A stretch of 64,000 bases of DNA from NCBI GenBank assembly GCA_900660155.1, contig CABFPE010000611.1:171702-235701 (forward strand), written 5' to 3'. Made by a program: the position numbers and the translations under genes. The stretch's first letter is position 1; every line of letters starts with the position of its first letter. Of the stretch, positions 48,465-60,209 are shown in pieces. This DNA comes from Hofstenia miamia (lineage: Eukaryota > Xenacoelomorpha > Acoela > Hofsteniidae). Under the pieces are notes generated by a model. That model was given only the letters and a program-made list of their open reading frames with translations. It was not told the origin of the DNA and did not search any database.

Positions 48465-48957
48465 TGAAATGGTCTCTTCAATACGTATCTTGGGAGTCAC
48501 GCTTAGTGACACTCTTAGCTGGAAACTACATGTAGACCACTTATGTCTCAAGGCCTCTAGCCGACTCCTATAGTGCCAAAAAGTTTATTAAATTCAAGCA
48601 GTTATTTTGCGCTTATTTGACTATGCCTGTCCGGTGTTCTTGTATTTACAAGATAATCTGAATTCAAAATTACAATTGATCTGCCACCGAGCAAAGAAGA
48701 TTCTAACAGGATCAACCGAAAACGCAATTTCAATAAAGAATCGCAGAATTTATCTTAGCATAGAACTGCTTAAGAAAGCCAGTACATGTGATCATCCGCT
48801 ACATTCGTTTATGCCAGATAAACTTCATTATTCAAAAATGTTTGTGATTGAGCGCCATGTTAAGAGCTTCTTTCTGCTATTGCTAAATTCAAAGTTCCCA
48901 ACAGAAAGGAACCAGTTTGCAAAAACAAAGGTCATATTTAAAAAAATAATGAATTAG
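48465..48957 (+). mobile_element. LINE relic, C-terminal part
   Basis: VSSIRILGVTLSDTLSWKLH (LGV.L...LSW..H block) is followed by a frameshift and an open frame from 48607: LFDYACPVFLYLQDNLNSKL then QLICHRAKKILTG, the YACPVW...K+Q..R+.+II block. It ends without the last LINE blocks. It is a different family from the neighbouring LINE at 50.4 kb. Confidence 0.75.
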
Positions 48958-50419
48958 TTTACAAAAGTATATAAAAACCCACTTGAAAATATGAAAATTA
49001 AAAAATATTGAAGAAATACATATTTCATTATCTGATGATTGCTCACACTTATAGCCCTCTCCCAGAATGAATGATAATTACTTAGATCTTCAGCTTCTAT
49101 CTAATTCATGATCTCTTCAATAAGGCCAAAATCTTTAACCTAATTGAATATAGGCTGTTTTTTTCACAGAGAAGTAGGTTTTCAATTGGTTTAAAATCCA
49201 GTGAATAACGGAGTAGTAAAATTACTGTAACATAATTTTCACGCAGACATTTTCACAATAATGGAATCTTACATTATCCAAGCCTAAAACAGGATTATCA
49301 ATAAAACCCTCTTATTAAAATGACTTTTTGGGAATTTTTGTACTTCTTATCACGGGATTCCCTGTACTCTGCATTGTATGGCGTAATAAGCAGGAGGTAG
49401 TAAAAATTACGTTTAGCTTTTTTCAGTTCTTACGCAAAGCAATTACGCAATTTGAGCATTTTCAACTAAATTGATATAATTTTGCAATAATTTTCTGAAT
49501 TTATAAGAAAAGTGACTCAATAATGATAATTAGCAAATCGTCTTTCTTAGAAACGTTGGCACATTGATTCAGCTTACAATACTGGAGTGCTCGACCTCTT
49601 TGTATTTGTTTAGAAAATCAAGGTTCATTTCTTTCAGGGAGAATTACAAAATTGAACGCAGTGGAGCCGAATTCGTTAAGCCTTTGGACGATGAGAGCTA
49701 CATCTAGACATACAATGCAATATCTATTTTGTCGATATTCAGATGACTTCAATTAGGGGGCAACCATCGACAAATATCGATGTACAACACACATTGCAAC
49801 ACCAAAACATGCAAGAAGTGCAGGACTGAAATCAAGTGAATAGTTCCTTAAAACAACCGTCCCATAAGAAAATTTTGAAAGTACTTAAGATGTGATTTGC
49901 TAGTGAACAATATATGCCACTATAAGAAATTGAGAACCCTGCTTTTCGAACACATCTATAGAAAAGCATGGAAAAATCTCTACCATCCAAGCTGCGTTTG
50001 ACAAAAAATTACATTAAAATGGACTACAATAGTTGAGAAAGAAACAATATAGTTATGTTTCAATACAAGCTGTGTAATTTGATGGTTGATGTGTGGCAGC
50101 AAACATTGCAATAGCCCTAGTGGGACATGTGAGTTCGACTGAAAAACCTAATTTGACCGAAGTAATGCAATCTCTTGGAGTGTATCACAAAACTGCAATT
50201 CAACATATTACTCCAGTGATAATCAAGATTCCCCTGAGAAGAAACATCATTGTCGCTTATTCCTTATTACTGGTCCAGCTTATTACTCCAGTGATCATCA
50301 AGATTTCCACACGAGATATCTTCATAAATTCTCTCCTCTTTTTATCCAGTGCAGCTTCCTAAATGTTAAATGCAAGTTAAATTTTGAAGAAAGTGATTCG
50401 TGTCACATGCACTGTTCAA
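48958..50419. other. Pair-3 spacer, left part
   Basis: TACTCCAGTGATNATCAAGATT occurs at about 50209 and 50283, and a similar segment sits at 30388 in the pair-2 spacer. An open 89-codon frame across these repeats (50093-50362) has no known domain. No gene recognised. Confidence 0.45.
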
Positions 50420-52243
50420 ATATTTAAACTATTCAACTAGAGAACTTAATAAATCTATAGAATTAGACAAAATCAAATATATAAAATCTTTTTCACTTGG
50501 TGATATTAATGTTATAAATTATTAGGGATCTACAAACATTACTAATTACCGCCCTATCAATATTCGACCTAAACTATAATTGTGTGATATCAGTGGGGCT
50601 AACACAAGTCCGACTCTTCAGTTAAACATCACTAAAACTGTTCTGTATTTACATTAAAAGTGTCATCTTATATACAGCTTAACTATTAACATATTTACAA
50701 ACATTGGAAAACACTACACTGGTCGATAAATAACTAGTTCCGATGTTACAATTGGCATTTGAAAAGATTGTTTACAATATTTTACCTCCCATTATCATGG
50801 AATTTATCATCATTATTGAATTTATCTCTTCGTCTCTCTATGGTTTCTTCAAAAGCCGATCTACAATAACACAACTATTGAAGCCCCCAGAAAAACTTTA
50901 CTCAGCATGGGATGAAAATTTGCTTTGTACATTGATTTCGGAAAGGCTTTTGACAAAATAAATTATTTCAAATTGCTCCAAAAACTTGACGCGTTCAATA
51001 TGCCAAAAAATTTGATGAAATTGCTATCATCTTATTTATCTGAGCGTAAGCGAAGTGTTATTGTTAATGGAGTACCATCTAATTATCGAAATGTTCCAAG
51101 TGGAGTTCCACAAGGGTCTATATTGGGCCTATTACTATTTATCGCTTATATCAATGATCTACCAAAACTGTGTAAATACTATTCCTTACCTTTTTTGCAG
51201 ATGATATTAAATTGTGCTTTACATCTTTATCACTAATTGAAGATTTTGCTGTCATTCAAAATTGGGCCTACAACAATGAAATGAAGTTCAATGTTAATAC
51301 ATTTCAATTATTTTTTTACAACACTCAAGCTNNNNNNNNNNNNNNNNNNACTAATTGAAGATTTTGCTGTCATTCAAAATTGGGTCTACAACAATGAAAT
51401 GAAGTTCAATGTTAATACATTTCAATTATTTTTTTACAACACTCAAGCTCGATTCAAATAATGGAAAATACTATGAATTCGACAGATTCGGGTAAAGACC
51501 TTGGAGTTTACATCTCCAAAAATCTGTCATGGAACAGCTAATCATACATTCCGTTATCTTAAGCGTAATATTCCTTTTCATACCAATCTTCGAACAAAAA
51601 TACACATATATAACACTATAATAAAATCTAAACTGACCTATGCTTCTCAAATATGGTATTGCAATTTCTTGAATCTTAACTGCAAAGACGAGTACAAAAT
51701 GGATATTATAAAGAAAGACTATTAAAACTGAACATATTGCCTATTTCTTTGTATTTAGCAATTTCAAATCTGCTTTACCTCAACAAACTTTTAAGCCACA
51801 AATTAGATTTAAATTATAAAGATTACCTCGACATTTTCATTCCTCGCACTTCAAAAAGAATATCAACCAAAATAGTTTTCAACTCAAAAGATTTGAAAAA
51901 GAAATCTACAAGAAATTTATTTTTCCACAGAATTGTTAAAGTAGCAAATTATGTGCACCTCCATTTTGAGATTGACCTACTCGATTGTCCAAAAAAGGTT
52001 TTGAAGGCATTAAAATCATTTTTTGGAATTATTTCTCGAAATATTACATCATTACTAATCGTTGTTCTTTTCATCTTATATGCAATTGCTCTTGTTGCAA
52101 AGAATAGAACTCTCTTATTTATTTTGTACATAATTTTTATTTATTTGATTTCATCATCCAGTCTAAGCGTTTTTGGTTTTTCTCCTTGCAGTTGTAAATA
52201 TGTAGGCAACAATTTTGTATATAATACCAAGTATTTGATGTAA
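50420..52243 (+). mobile_element. LINE, reverse transcriptase to C-terminus, frameshifted
   Basis: In order: ITNYRPINIRPKL (RT block 1) near 50540; FEKIVYNILPPIIMEF and YGFFKSRSTITQLLK near 50760-50890; YIDFGKAFDKINYFKLLQKL (first catalytic Asp) at 50925; SGVPQGSILGLLLFIAYIND at 51100. A frameshift precedes FADDIKLCFTSL (catalytic DD). An 18-N gap at 51332-51349 sits between two copies of the next 100 bp (DFAVIQNW...NEMKFN). Then DLGVYISKNLSWN, LRTKIHIYNTIIKSKLTYAS with QIWY, and from 51737 PISLYLAISNLLYLNKLLS with NLFFHRIVKVANY. No endonuclease is seen upstream. It is likely a dead CR1/Jockey-group element. Confidence 0.85.
51332..51349. other. Assembly gap (18 N) inside a LINE
   Basis: The 100 bp before the gap (ACTAATTGAAGATTTTGCTG to ACACTCAAGCT) is repeated right after it with one difference. 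One of the two is probably spurious. Confidence 0.9.
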
Positions 52244-54224
52244 CAGAGAACGGTTGTGTAAAGTTTGAGTTCAACACGATAATGCCGTAATCCCAGCGAT
52301 AATAAAAAATCTTATGAGAAACACTAAAAAATTGTTTTGTCATTGTATTGACATAAGAAAATGCAATTTTCTATAGTTCTTAGATACTTTTTGAAAAGGA
52401 GGGAGGAGCGACCGTACCCCCCCTAATCAGGACTGGAGCAGACAGAATAGACAAGATTTTTGGTTTCAGTGTTTTTATCAATAACAAGAATCGTGCTATA
52501 AAATGAGCATTCTCTGTTATATAGTCAGCGTAAGCTAAATTAAAGCTATTTGGTTGAATCAATATTAAACATTTACGCCTATGGTTAGGAAATGAATTCA
52601 ACTCAAGAAGACCAACTATGCAATGCATTTATGCCTCTAAGGGATGAATAACATGAGCATCAAAACAAAAATTTATGCAAACATATATATTGAATACATA
52701 CCAAGAAAGGCATATGAACTATGTATTCAGCAGTTAAATGCTTTTGGATATCTGCCACAATTCGGTTGTATAGCAAAATAACCTTTCCACACCCTCCATT
52801 TTTGTTGGACAGAACTCATGAACCATTTATTTCTCATCCTTGCCAGATTTGCGAACTCATAAATGTAGTCAATGAAAATCATGATTTTCTCTGGGACTAT
52901 CTAGTTCACCCTTTCTTAGGAATCAAACGATTTAGTTGCAAAAAAATAGCTGTCACTACTTCACTAACTGAAATATATTGTTGTTGGATGCCCCTTAAAA
53001 GAAGCAACGGCATTACATAGTCCAAAATGATGTTAGGAGCATCGAGTTTGCCACCAGTAATTTCAAAGGTTTTATATATTTTGGCTTTCAAGGCTTACAA
53101 AAACTTTAATGACCTGTCTCAGATTATCAAAATTGTTATAGTGCCTTTTAAAAAATCGGTTCTATTTCACTGATTTTCTCACACACTTTGGCTAAAACTT
53201 GTTTTTAGCATGTTAACTGTAGTAATTTTGGCATAAGGATTTGAATTTGAAGTAAGCGAACTGCCTTTTTTATTTATGTATATTCATAACTTTGATTACG
53301 CTTATTAAGTATGGGTATCATTTATCTTGCAGGAATTCTTTCTCTACTCACACGACTCTAACTGAAAAACTATCTTTCTATTCAAAATGACTTGGTGTAT
53401 GAAAATTGGCTAATCATTTGATATCCTTGAACCTTTAACTTAATTGATATATTACGAATAATTTCTATTCTGTTGCGTTGTGCCTGTTGTGCCACGCAAC
53501 AGTTTTTTTTGCTGTTGTGTTGTATTGCTTGCTATGTGAAAAATTTCCACAGAAAATAATCCAATACTGTAGAGATGCTGATGAAGCGGATAAACAATCC
53601 AAAATATTGAGTAATTCAGAATAGCATGACTCTCGGAATCGTAAGAACGGACTTGATTCTATGTCGAGAGCAAAAAGTGATAAAGCAATCGAAAGTAGAG
53701 AATGAAACAAGAAACATAAGCCTAGATTTATTCCTGCTTTTTGGTAGGACATGCAAAAATGCTCATTTACAAAATCACAAGGAAATTCCTACAAACCTTG
53801 GAAGTTTCAAGAACTAGACGATTCCGGAAGCTTGACAGAAAAATCAATGGTAGAAACTAAAAATATGAGAAAAAAATTGAGAATCCACAAAAACCTATTA
53901 CTTATTCTAATCAATCCGCATTGCAATTTTTTTATGATCCTCATCCAATATGCATCTGCACGGCTGCGAATAATCCCCAAGGAGGCTAATTGATACCTCT
54001 TCTGGAAATCATGATTGTCATTGGCATAATAAGCTGAACAACTGTTTTGTGATCTGTTACAGTTAATTGCATGACTTCGATCAATTTAGATTTTTCACTA
54101 ATCCACATGTTTCACCAGGGTTGCTTCAATTTTCCTGTCACATGCATTTCTTGACTCATCTACCAGCAAACATTGCAGCTTGTTTTTAAACATATAAATA
54201 GTTTCTTTTTTAACCCACTTAACC
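52244..54224. other. Pair-3 spacer, right part
   Basis: Open frames at 52721-53020 (+), 53465-53752 (-) and 53751-53993 (+) are each under 100 codons, with no domain I can name. I treat this as non-coding. Confidence 0.4.
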
Positions 54225-54745
54225 CTATTCTTTTCAAGGAGGGGGCGAGTAAGTTTACCCCACCATTGGAATTTTTATTAATAACCTTTTATAATTGATA
54301 TATGAAAAGTTGGTTGAAGTTTTCATCGCATTAAATATAGCTTTACACATTGTGTGTAAATTTTATTGCGAAAACATTTTTTGTCAACGGCGATTGATAT
54401 TTATTTTAATATAGAAGTATCAAACTCTGCTCTGACTACAAAAAAGTTGACATCAGCATTAATAACTACAAATATATATGCCTTAGGTTATTACTAGAAC
54501 TGGATTTATGTTTTGGAGAGAAAAAGATTAAAATTTGCCAAAAAATAATTACCCTTTTGACATAAGACATCTCTTAGCATTTTTAATAAATTTTTCTCAA
54601 AAAATGCTGACGTCAGCAAAAACATCTGGATAAAAATGTTTTCTTTTGCATTTTTTTTCAAACTTTTTATCCCATGGTACATTTGTGCCAAAGATCAGGG
54701 CAATAGCATTACTATATCAAAAATAACTTGGGTGTATTTTTAACA
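54225..54745. repeat. Dispersed repeat, inverted relative to 3.69-4.2 kb
   Basis: GGGGGCGAGTAAGTTTACCCC, AAAATGCTGACGTCAGCA and CAATAGCATTACTATATCAA match the reverse complement of the intron-2 repeat of GST-A in order. Confidence 0.55.
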
Positions 54746-55052
54746 GATATTGATTTTTATCTTTTAACAATAGTAGAAAGAAGTTCTTAACATTAAAAAA
54801 GAAAATACATGTTTATAAAGGCATCTTTTTTATCTTAGGCTAAAATGGATAAAAATAAGAAAAAAAATAAGAACAATTTGACCCTCAATTAATCAAAAAA
54901 TAAGAGTATTAAAGTTGAACAAAATTTTTCTCAGGTTTTTATAAAATATATTTTGTAGAATTGCAGTTTTGGAAAATAAGAAAACCAACTACTGCATTTA
55001 AGATAATATGCGGATGAGGGTCGCTGATGGTTCAAAAAAGATTATGGTTTGA

Positions 55053-55268
55053 GTTGTGCTTATATTTAGTATTAAGTGAATATTGGCAATGGCCTAGGTT
55101 CGGGACTCCGCAAAGCGACGCGCCCATCAAGTATTGGCTCAGCGTCTCCGCCTATCCAGGAACCACCACGAGGAGGTTACTTTCCAGGACGATTCAGGCA
55201 TAGCCCTTGGGTTCCCATTGTTTGGGTTGTGCTTATATTTAGTATTAAGTGAATATTGGCAATGGCCT
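55053..55268 (+). repeat. 43-bp direct repeat flanking a 130-bp GC-rich insert
   Basis: The 43-bp unit GTTGTGCTTATATTTAG... to GGCAATGGCCT occurs at 55053-55095 and 55226-55268. Between them, 55096-55225 is strikingly GC-rich (CGCAAAGCGACGCGCCCATC, AACCACCACGAGGAGG). No other stretch in the window looks like it, and I do not recognise the content. The insert lies 36-170 bp upstream of the GST-D promoter element. Confidence 0.8.
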
Positions 55269-55303
55269 TCATTGTAAAACAAAACTAATTTTGACGCAAT
55301 AAA

Positions 55304-55365
55304 CTATGCATATTGGTGCAATTTAGAAGCATATAAATAGAATTTGCATAGTGCGGACAAATATA
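55304..55365 (+). promoter_or_regulatory. Core promoter of GST-D
   Basis: CTATGCATATTGGTGCAAT, TATAAATA at 55332-55339 and ATAGTGCGGACAAATATACA at the expected start. One base of the GCGAAC word differs (GCGGAC). Confidence 0.7.
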
Positions 55366-55425
55366 CATAACATATAAAAGTTAAAAATTTATCGGTGTTT
55401 ATTCAGTAGAAAGTTTTTTATTAAG
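55366..55425 (+). other. Non-coding exon 1 of GST-D
   Basis: Ends TTATTAAG before GTAATG, a weaker donor than in A, B and E but at the same position. The acceptor TTTTTAG at 55843 gives a 418-nt intron 1. Confidence 0.55.
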
Positions 55426-55844
55426 GTAATGATGTTTTATCTTATTAATATACTATATTTTACAATTATCCAATCAAAAAAATGAGCCCTTCAAATTTCT
55501 AAGTCTTATTTATCATACAATTCTTTATAACAAGAAGTAGCAGTAATGTGAAATGAAAAATTATACTGATCCAGCATATGTCATATACTATTTCTCAAAA
55601 TATAATTACTTTGATTTCCTTTCTTCGTAGTTTCGAAATAAGGGTAATGAGAAACTATAGGCTAGCTTGAAAATGACAAATTTTGTAAAGCATTTTTAGT
55701 AAACGTTTGTTGCAGTACAATCTCAAATTAGTCAGTGCAATAAAACTCTTATTCAGACAATTGCACTTTAGGACAAGGACTTTATTTAGTGCCCAATTGG
55801 TCGCAAAATTGAAATCAATATTCACTTCATCTTGTATTTTTAGA

Positions 55845-56057
55845 ATGTCAACTCCAGTGCTTTACTACTTCCCTGTTCAAGCGCGCGCTGAACTCATTCG
55901 CTTCGTCTTAGCATACGGAGGAATCGAATATACAGAAGTAAACAACATTAGAGCCACTTACAAAAGTGACAGTCCCTTTGGTTCTGTACCATTCATGGAT
56001 ATTGAAGGAAAACGGTATGCTCAATCAATGGCTCTGGCAAAATATTTCGCTAAAAAG
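55845..56057 (+). CDS. GST-D exon 2 (thioredoxin-fold domain)
   Basis: MSTPVLYYFPVQARAELIRF with catalytic Tyr8, cis-Pro loop SVPFMDIEG and GSH-contact QS at residues 60-61. It ends ALAKYFAKK (YF where A and C have YY and B has FY). Ser replaces Asn in YKSDSPFG. Confidence 0.92.
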
Positions 56058-57875
56058 GTTTGAAAATTTTTTTCAATACTTAAAATTATAACATGAGTTG
56101 TACTTAAACTGTTTTATCAACAAAATATTTTGGTAATTGAGAAATAATAACAGCAATTCACATTATTCCAAAAAATTAAGTAGCCTGGGATTTTCAGATG
56201 CCTCCCAGCGTAGAGCCAAGCATAGTGGGTCTTAGTTCAAACCAAGCCAATCCCAATTGAATGGCAAGAACGTAACAGGAAACTTTCAAGTATATCATAA
56301 AATTAAAATGCATATGAAAAAAGTAAAAAATATTACAAAATTAAATATATTATATTATTCAAAGTGCATCTTAAATACCTTTTTAAGCTACTTAGAGGAG
56401 GAATGTTAATGTCATACGCACTTACATATAAACTAAATTTGATCAAAACTATAAATCCATGCTTATCATCTAATTTTTTAAGACCACCCGAATTTCATTT
56501 GTTGTTCAGCCTAGTGAAATTCATAAGTAGCCAGGCTCACATACATTTATATCTATATAAACATTTACTTGTTAGATGGCAGGCGGTACATACATTTGTC
56601 GTCTTCAATAAAGTATTGTACTGGGAAAGAGATTAGCAAAGATTTTGTTCGGTTGAATCTTGAATATGCATTCCCCTCACCAGAAAACGCAAATTGAATT
56701 GTTGACATACAGCAGTTCTTCATCTAGACTAATTTATATAGAAGTAGATTCCTTTCTAAGGATATTAAAATGTCAAAATTCGATAAATATATTCATATTC
56801 TGTAGTTTCATTCAGAAAAAAGGTTCAACCATGGCTGAAGCTGAGACGTTCATGGAGCGAATGAACAAACTTTTATTTTCTTCAAATGAATTGCATATTA
56901 GAATATTTTCATAGATCGATTTGAGATCGTAGTTGAAATGAATAGTACAGAAAAGATTACACAGAAAAACATCCAAAATATATCCAATGAAAATTATTTA
57001 ATGCATACAAAATTATTGAAAATTCTTCTTAATCAATATACTAACGAAGAAGAATTTTGAAGTTGATCTAATGCAAAGCTTCACTTGATAAAAAAGGTAA
57101 TGACCATAATTTGAATTGGTTGAAATTACATGCTTTTATCACGTTCACTGCATAAAGGTCTTCAATCAACTTCAAAGAATTCAAAATATAATGAAGTTTG
57201 TGATATTTGAAGATAGTTTTTCATCAAAACAGTTTATTTATAAGTTCATACCCAGCCAATTTTTCTGAAATAGATCGCGTAATGGTAAAATGCTTTGTTA
57301 ATAGAAAACTTGAAAAGAGCAATTTTGTGTAAAGCATTTGTGAAATTAAGTGACAACAGTTTCTATTTGACTAGCAAATAAATGTGTTATTAAAGTGTTG
57401 TATGATGATTTATTAGAGATTTTATGTAAACAATAAATTATTAACTTATATTTAGGCTGGATTGCTGGGAAACAATGATCTAGAAGAGTTGGAAATTAAC
57501 TCGTATGCAGATTATATCATCATAGATTGCGTTGATCCATCTATTAAGCATCACATGCCAAAATATTATACAAAAGATGTTTCTAAAGAGCAACTGGATG
57601 AATTGAAAAAAGAGAATTTGCAGAGATACATTAAAACAGCAGAGTTGCTTGAGAAGTTGGCCAAAGGCGATTATCTGCTTGGAGATAAGATCACATTTGC
57701 TGACATCGCTTTAGCTTATGCTTGTAATTTCGGCAATGCATTCTTACCACCTAACTTTAGAGAGAGTCTCAGTCCAAAAATTAATGCCATTGTCGACAGG
57801 GTCTACAATCATCACGGTATTAAAGAGCATATTAACAAACGCAAAGGTCCAAACGTTCCACCGCGTCCAACTTAG
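55845..57875 (+). CDS. GST-D: sigma-class glutathione S-transferase (intact)
   Basis: Plus-strand gene with exon 2 (55845-56057, 71 codons) and exon 3 (57456-57875, 139 codons plus stop), joined in phase 0 over a 1,398-nt intron (GTTTGA ... TTTAG). The 210-aa product is a cytosolic glutathione-conjugating enzyme of sigma class and differs from GST-B at only about ten positions. The start is set by the acceptor at 55843, which leaves A-ATG; a 46-codon in-frame extension upstream is intron 1 and was not used. No stop or frameshift. The conserved promoter and exon 1 lie at 55304-55425, and a poly(A) signal at 57979. Its head-to-head partner is GST-C. Confidence 0.92.
56058..57455 (+). other. Intron 2 of GST-D
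   Basis: Open frames inside (56364-56636, 56660-56914) are unassigned and likely chance. The last 150 bp (CAGTTTCTATTTGACTAGCA) are conserved with the equivalent introns elsewhere in the cluster. Confidence 0.6.
57456..57875 (+). CDS. GST-D exon 3 (C-terminal helical domain)
   Basis: AGLLGNNDLEELEINSYADY to GPNVPPRPT-stop. KGDYLLGDKITFADIALAYA holds the GD...T.AD folding motif. KDVSKEQLDELKK carries Lys where A, B and C have Asn. The Pro-rich basic tail (KRKGPNVPPRPT) is shared by all copies. Confidence 0.92.
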   Translation, partial: AGLLGNNDLEELEINSYADYIIIDCVDPSIKHHMPKYYTKDVSKEQLDELKKENLQRYIKTAELLEKLAKGDYLLGDKITFADIALAYACNFGNAFLPPNFRESLSPKINAIVDRVYNHHGIKEHINKRKGPNVPPRPT

Positions 57876-57978
57876 TTGTACTCTATTTGCATTTTTTTTA
57901 AATTTTATTCAAACTCTTCAGTTAATTTATCAGTCACTTTATCTAAATTAATTATATGTAAATGTTGTTTTTATAATG

Positions 57979-57984
57979 AATAAA
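57979..57984 (+). terminator. Poly(A) signal of GST-D
   Basis: AATAAA about 105 nt after the stop codon. Confidence 0.6.
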
Positions 57985-59269
57985 TATTTATGTTTACATT
58001 TGAGAACCAAAGTAAAAACATAGGGTTATCTATCCAACTCTATCTCAGATTTTAGCGACTAAAATTGTAAATAGCCATCAAAAATATACTAAATTTACAT
58101 TATAAACTAACAATAATAGTTTTCTGAGGCACAAAAATCTTACATTAATATAAAAATTCGGCGTTTATTGAATGATCATTCATTTTTGGGAGGAATGATT
58201 AAAACCTCTATTAGGATAATTAAGAATAAAGGCTGCAATGAAGATAATTAGCAAAGGCTGCAATATAAATTATAGACAATTTCAATAATATAATGTAAAT
58301 AATCTATTGCACACTGAATCGCCTAATGTATTCTATTTAATAAAACGAGCTGATAAGCTTTTCGTCCAAAATATAGGGTTCATCCTGTAAAAAATGATTG
58401 AAGAAAATTTCATTAACTTCACAGGTGCATATGTAGAAATTACGATTTCACATGAAGTCGCGAAGTTGTCGCCTGCCATTACACTGAAAAGCCATTCAAG
58501 TCAACTTGCTTCCCTCCCATTTTTCAGGGTAAAACTTTACAACATCATTTCCGGCATTGCCAAACATCTTTCAGCGCCTTCGATGAATTTCAAATAGCAA
58601 AATCATTCCGCTGAACCACTGAATTTTTCACTTAAAAATTGCAGAAAGTGGTTTGTCCACAGGTTCACATTTAGCTGCAAAAGCAATTAACAGACAAATT
58701 TGTTGATAAATCTACTGTTTTTGATGATTTTTCTTTCAAAACTAAATTTTTAAAGAAAAAGTCGTGAAAGTCGGCGAAATTCGTCAAATATACATTATTT
58801 AAATACATTTTGTGCAAGGTTTAGCTTTGAAACACATTTTAGAAAGGCTTCTGCTCCACCGATTTTGCCTAAAATATTTTTTGCACGTGTTTGAGAAAGA
58901 CTCATTCAATTTTTGCATTGAAAAATCGACACCGAGAATAAGTGCACTAAAGTTTTTCTAGTGATACTAAATATGAGTCTGTTGGTACGATTCAAAATAA
59001 TGTATTATTGTCTTTACTGTGAGTAATACAGTAAGAATATTTTAAATATTTGCAAACATTTTATATGCTAATATTATATATAGGAATGTTTTTAGATTGA
59101 ATCGTTTCTGTACATATAAGTTAACTATGTGCAAATATTTTTAGCATCTATATAAAATTATTAAGGATTGCTCTGTTTATTACATATACAATTCGTTTTT
59201 GAAATTAGTATGAAAATGACTTCTACTAATCAAATATGTATAGCTTTGAACAGTTTGCTATTTATTGTT
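57985..59269. other. 3' flank of GST-D
   Basis: Blocks near 58560-59000 (GTGATACTAAATATGAGTCT, ATTCAAAATAATG) are paralogous to 18.4 kb downstream of relic F2. A 67-codon frame (58394-58597) is unassigned. Confidence 0.45.
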
Positions 59270-60209
59270 GTAATTGTGAAATAATTATTGGGATTAGTGC
59301 TAAAGATATTTAATTTGCGGATGATACTTTATTATATACATCCAACAAATATTTTGAAAGAAAATTTATGATTATGAAGAATAGAAATGGAATCAATATT
59401 AGTTTAAGAATAAATTATTTTTGCAACTCAAAAATTCAATATCTTAGTGTTGGAGTCGACAATAAACTAAAATTTATAGATTAGATCAATCAAATTGTGA
59501 AGAAGTTGGCCCACTGTTAATTTTATTAAGTAAGATTCATCATATTTCAAATCAAAGAGAATGCTATTAAGATCTCCTATGCTATCACATTTTTCCAAAT
59601 CTTCTGTACTTACTAATGTAACTAAGAAAATATTTCAAAAACTTGAAAAGAGTTTTTAGTTTAGCAAATAATAGTTGTTAAGCAAAATATGAAGAAATTT
59701 TTTTGAAGAGCATAATATAGAAGCACTAGTACACTTATTGAAATTTACTTGCCGCAGACTATTTGGAGAAGATATTCACTAGAATTAAATATAATCTCTA
59801 CAAACAAACTAAGACTTATGACAAAATTAAGTTTAAAAAAACAGGAGAAAAATCGTTTTCCTATTTTACAAAATATTTATGGTACAAACTCCATTCAGAT
59901 GTAAATAAAGAACCAAGTTTCAATAAATTCAGTGAAAAGAAGAACCAATTGTTTGCAAATCATAGAACAAATTCAATAAACATAACAAGGCTAATGATGG
60001 TAAAAATTTTTCCCTATCTAAATACATGTAAATCTTTCTTAGAAAGGCCCCTGGGAGACTATTATAGCATCTTACCATATGAGTTAACTGCTTTTCTTGT
60101 TTTCTTAATGAGAAAAATTATGGGTTCTTGCTTGAAATTCAAATCGACTTTAGCTATACCTGATTTTTTGTTTAATTCAAAACCCATGAAAAAATATATA
60201 AATTTGTAA
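59270..60209 (+). mobile_element. LINE relic, catalytic RT block to C-terminus
   Basis: FADDTLLYTSNKYFERKFM near 59320 holds the catalytic DD. IQYLSVGVDNKLKFID then INQIVKKLAH near 59440-59510 matches YLGV.IDN.L.W..HI..I.KK. The open frame 59763-60209 begins with the terminal LINE block (KKTGEKSFSYFTKYLWYKLH then SDVNKEPSFNKFSEKKNQLF), while its later part (NTCKSFLERPLGDYYSILPY) is unfamiliar. Stops occur between blocks. Confidence 0.7.

Noticed and set aside
50208..50305. Repeated TACTCCAGTGATNATCAAGATT as a CRISPR-like array
   Set aside because: There are only two local copies, irregular spacing, no cas genes and a eukaryotic context; it is a small duplication in the spacer.
55707..55844. 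46-codon in-frame extension before the GST-D ATG
   Set aside because: It starts at a non-ATG codon and ends with a TTTTTAG acceptor directly before A-ATG. The same acceptor and ATG occur in A, B and C, so the extension is intron 1.
59763..60209. 148-codon open frame as a possible novel gene
   Set aside because: Its first half matches the terminal LINE block (SF..F..LW..L.SD.....SFNKF) and it follows FADD and YLGV-like blocks in order.
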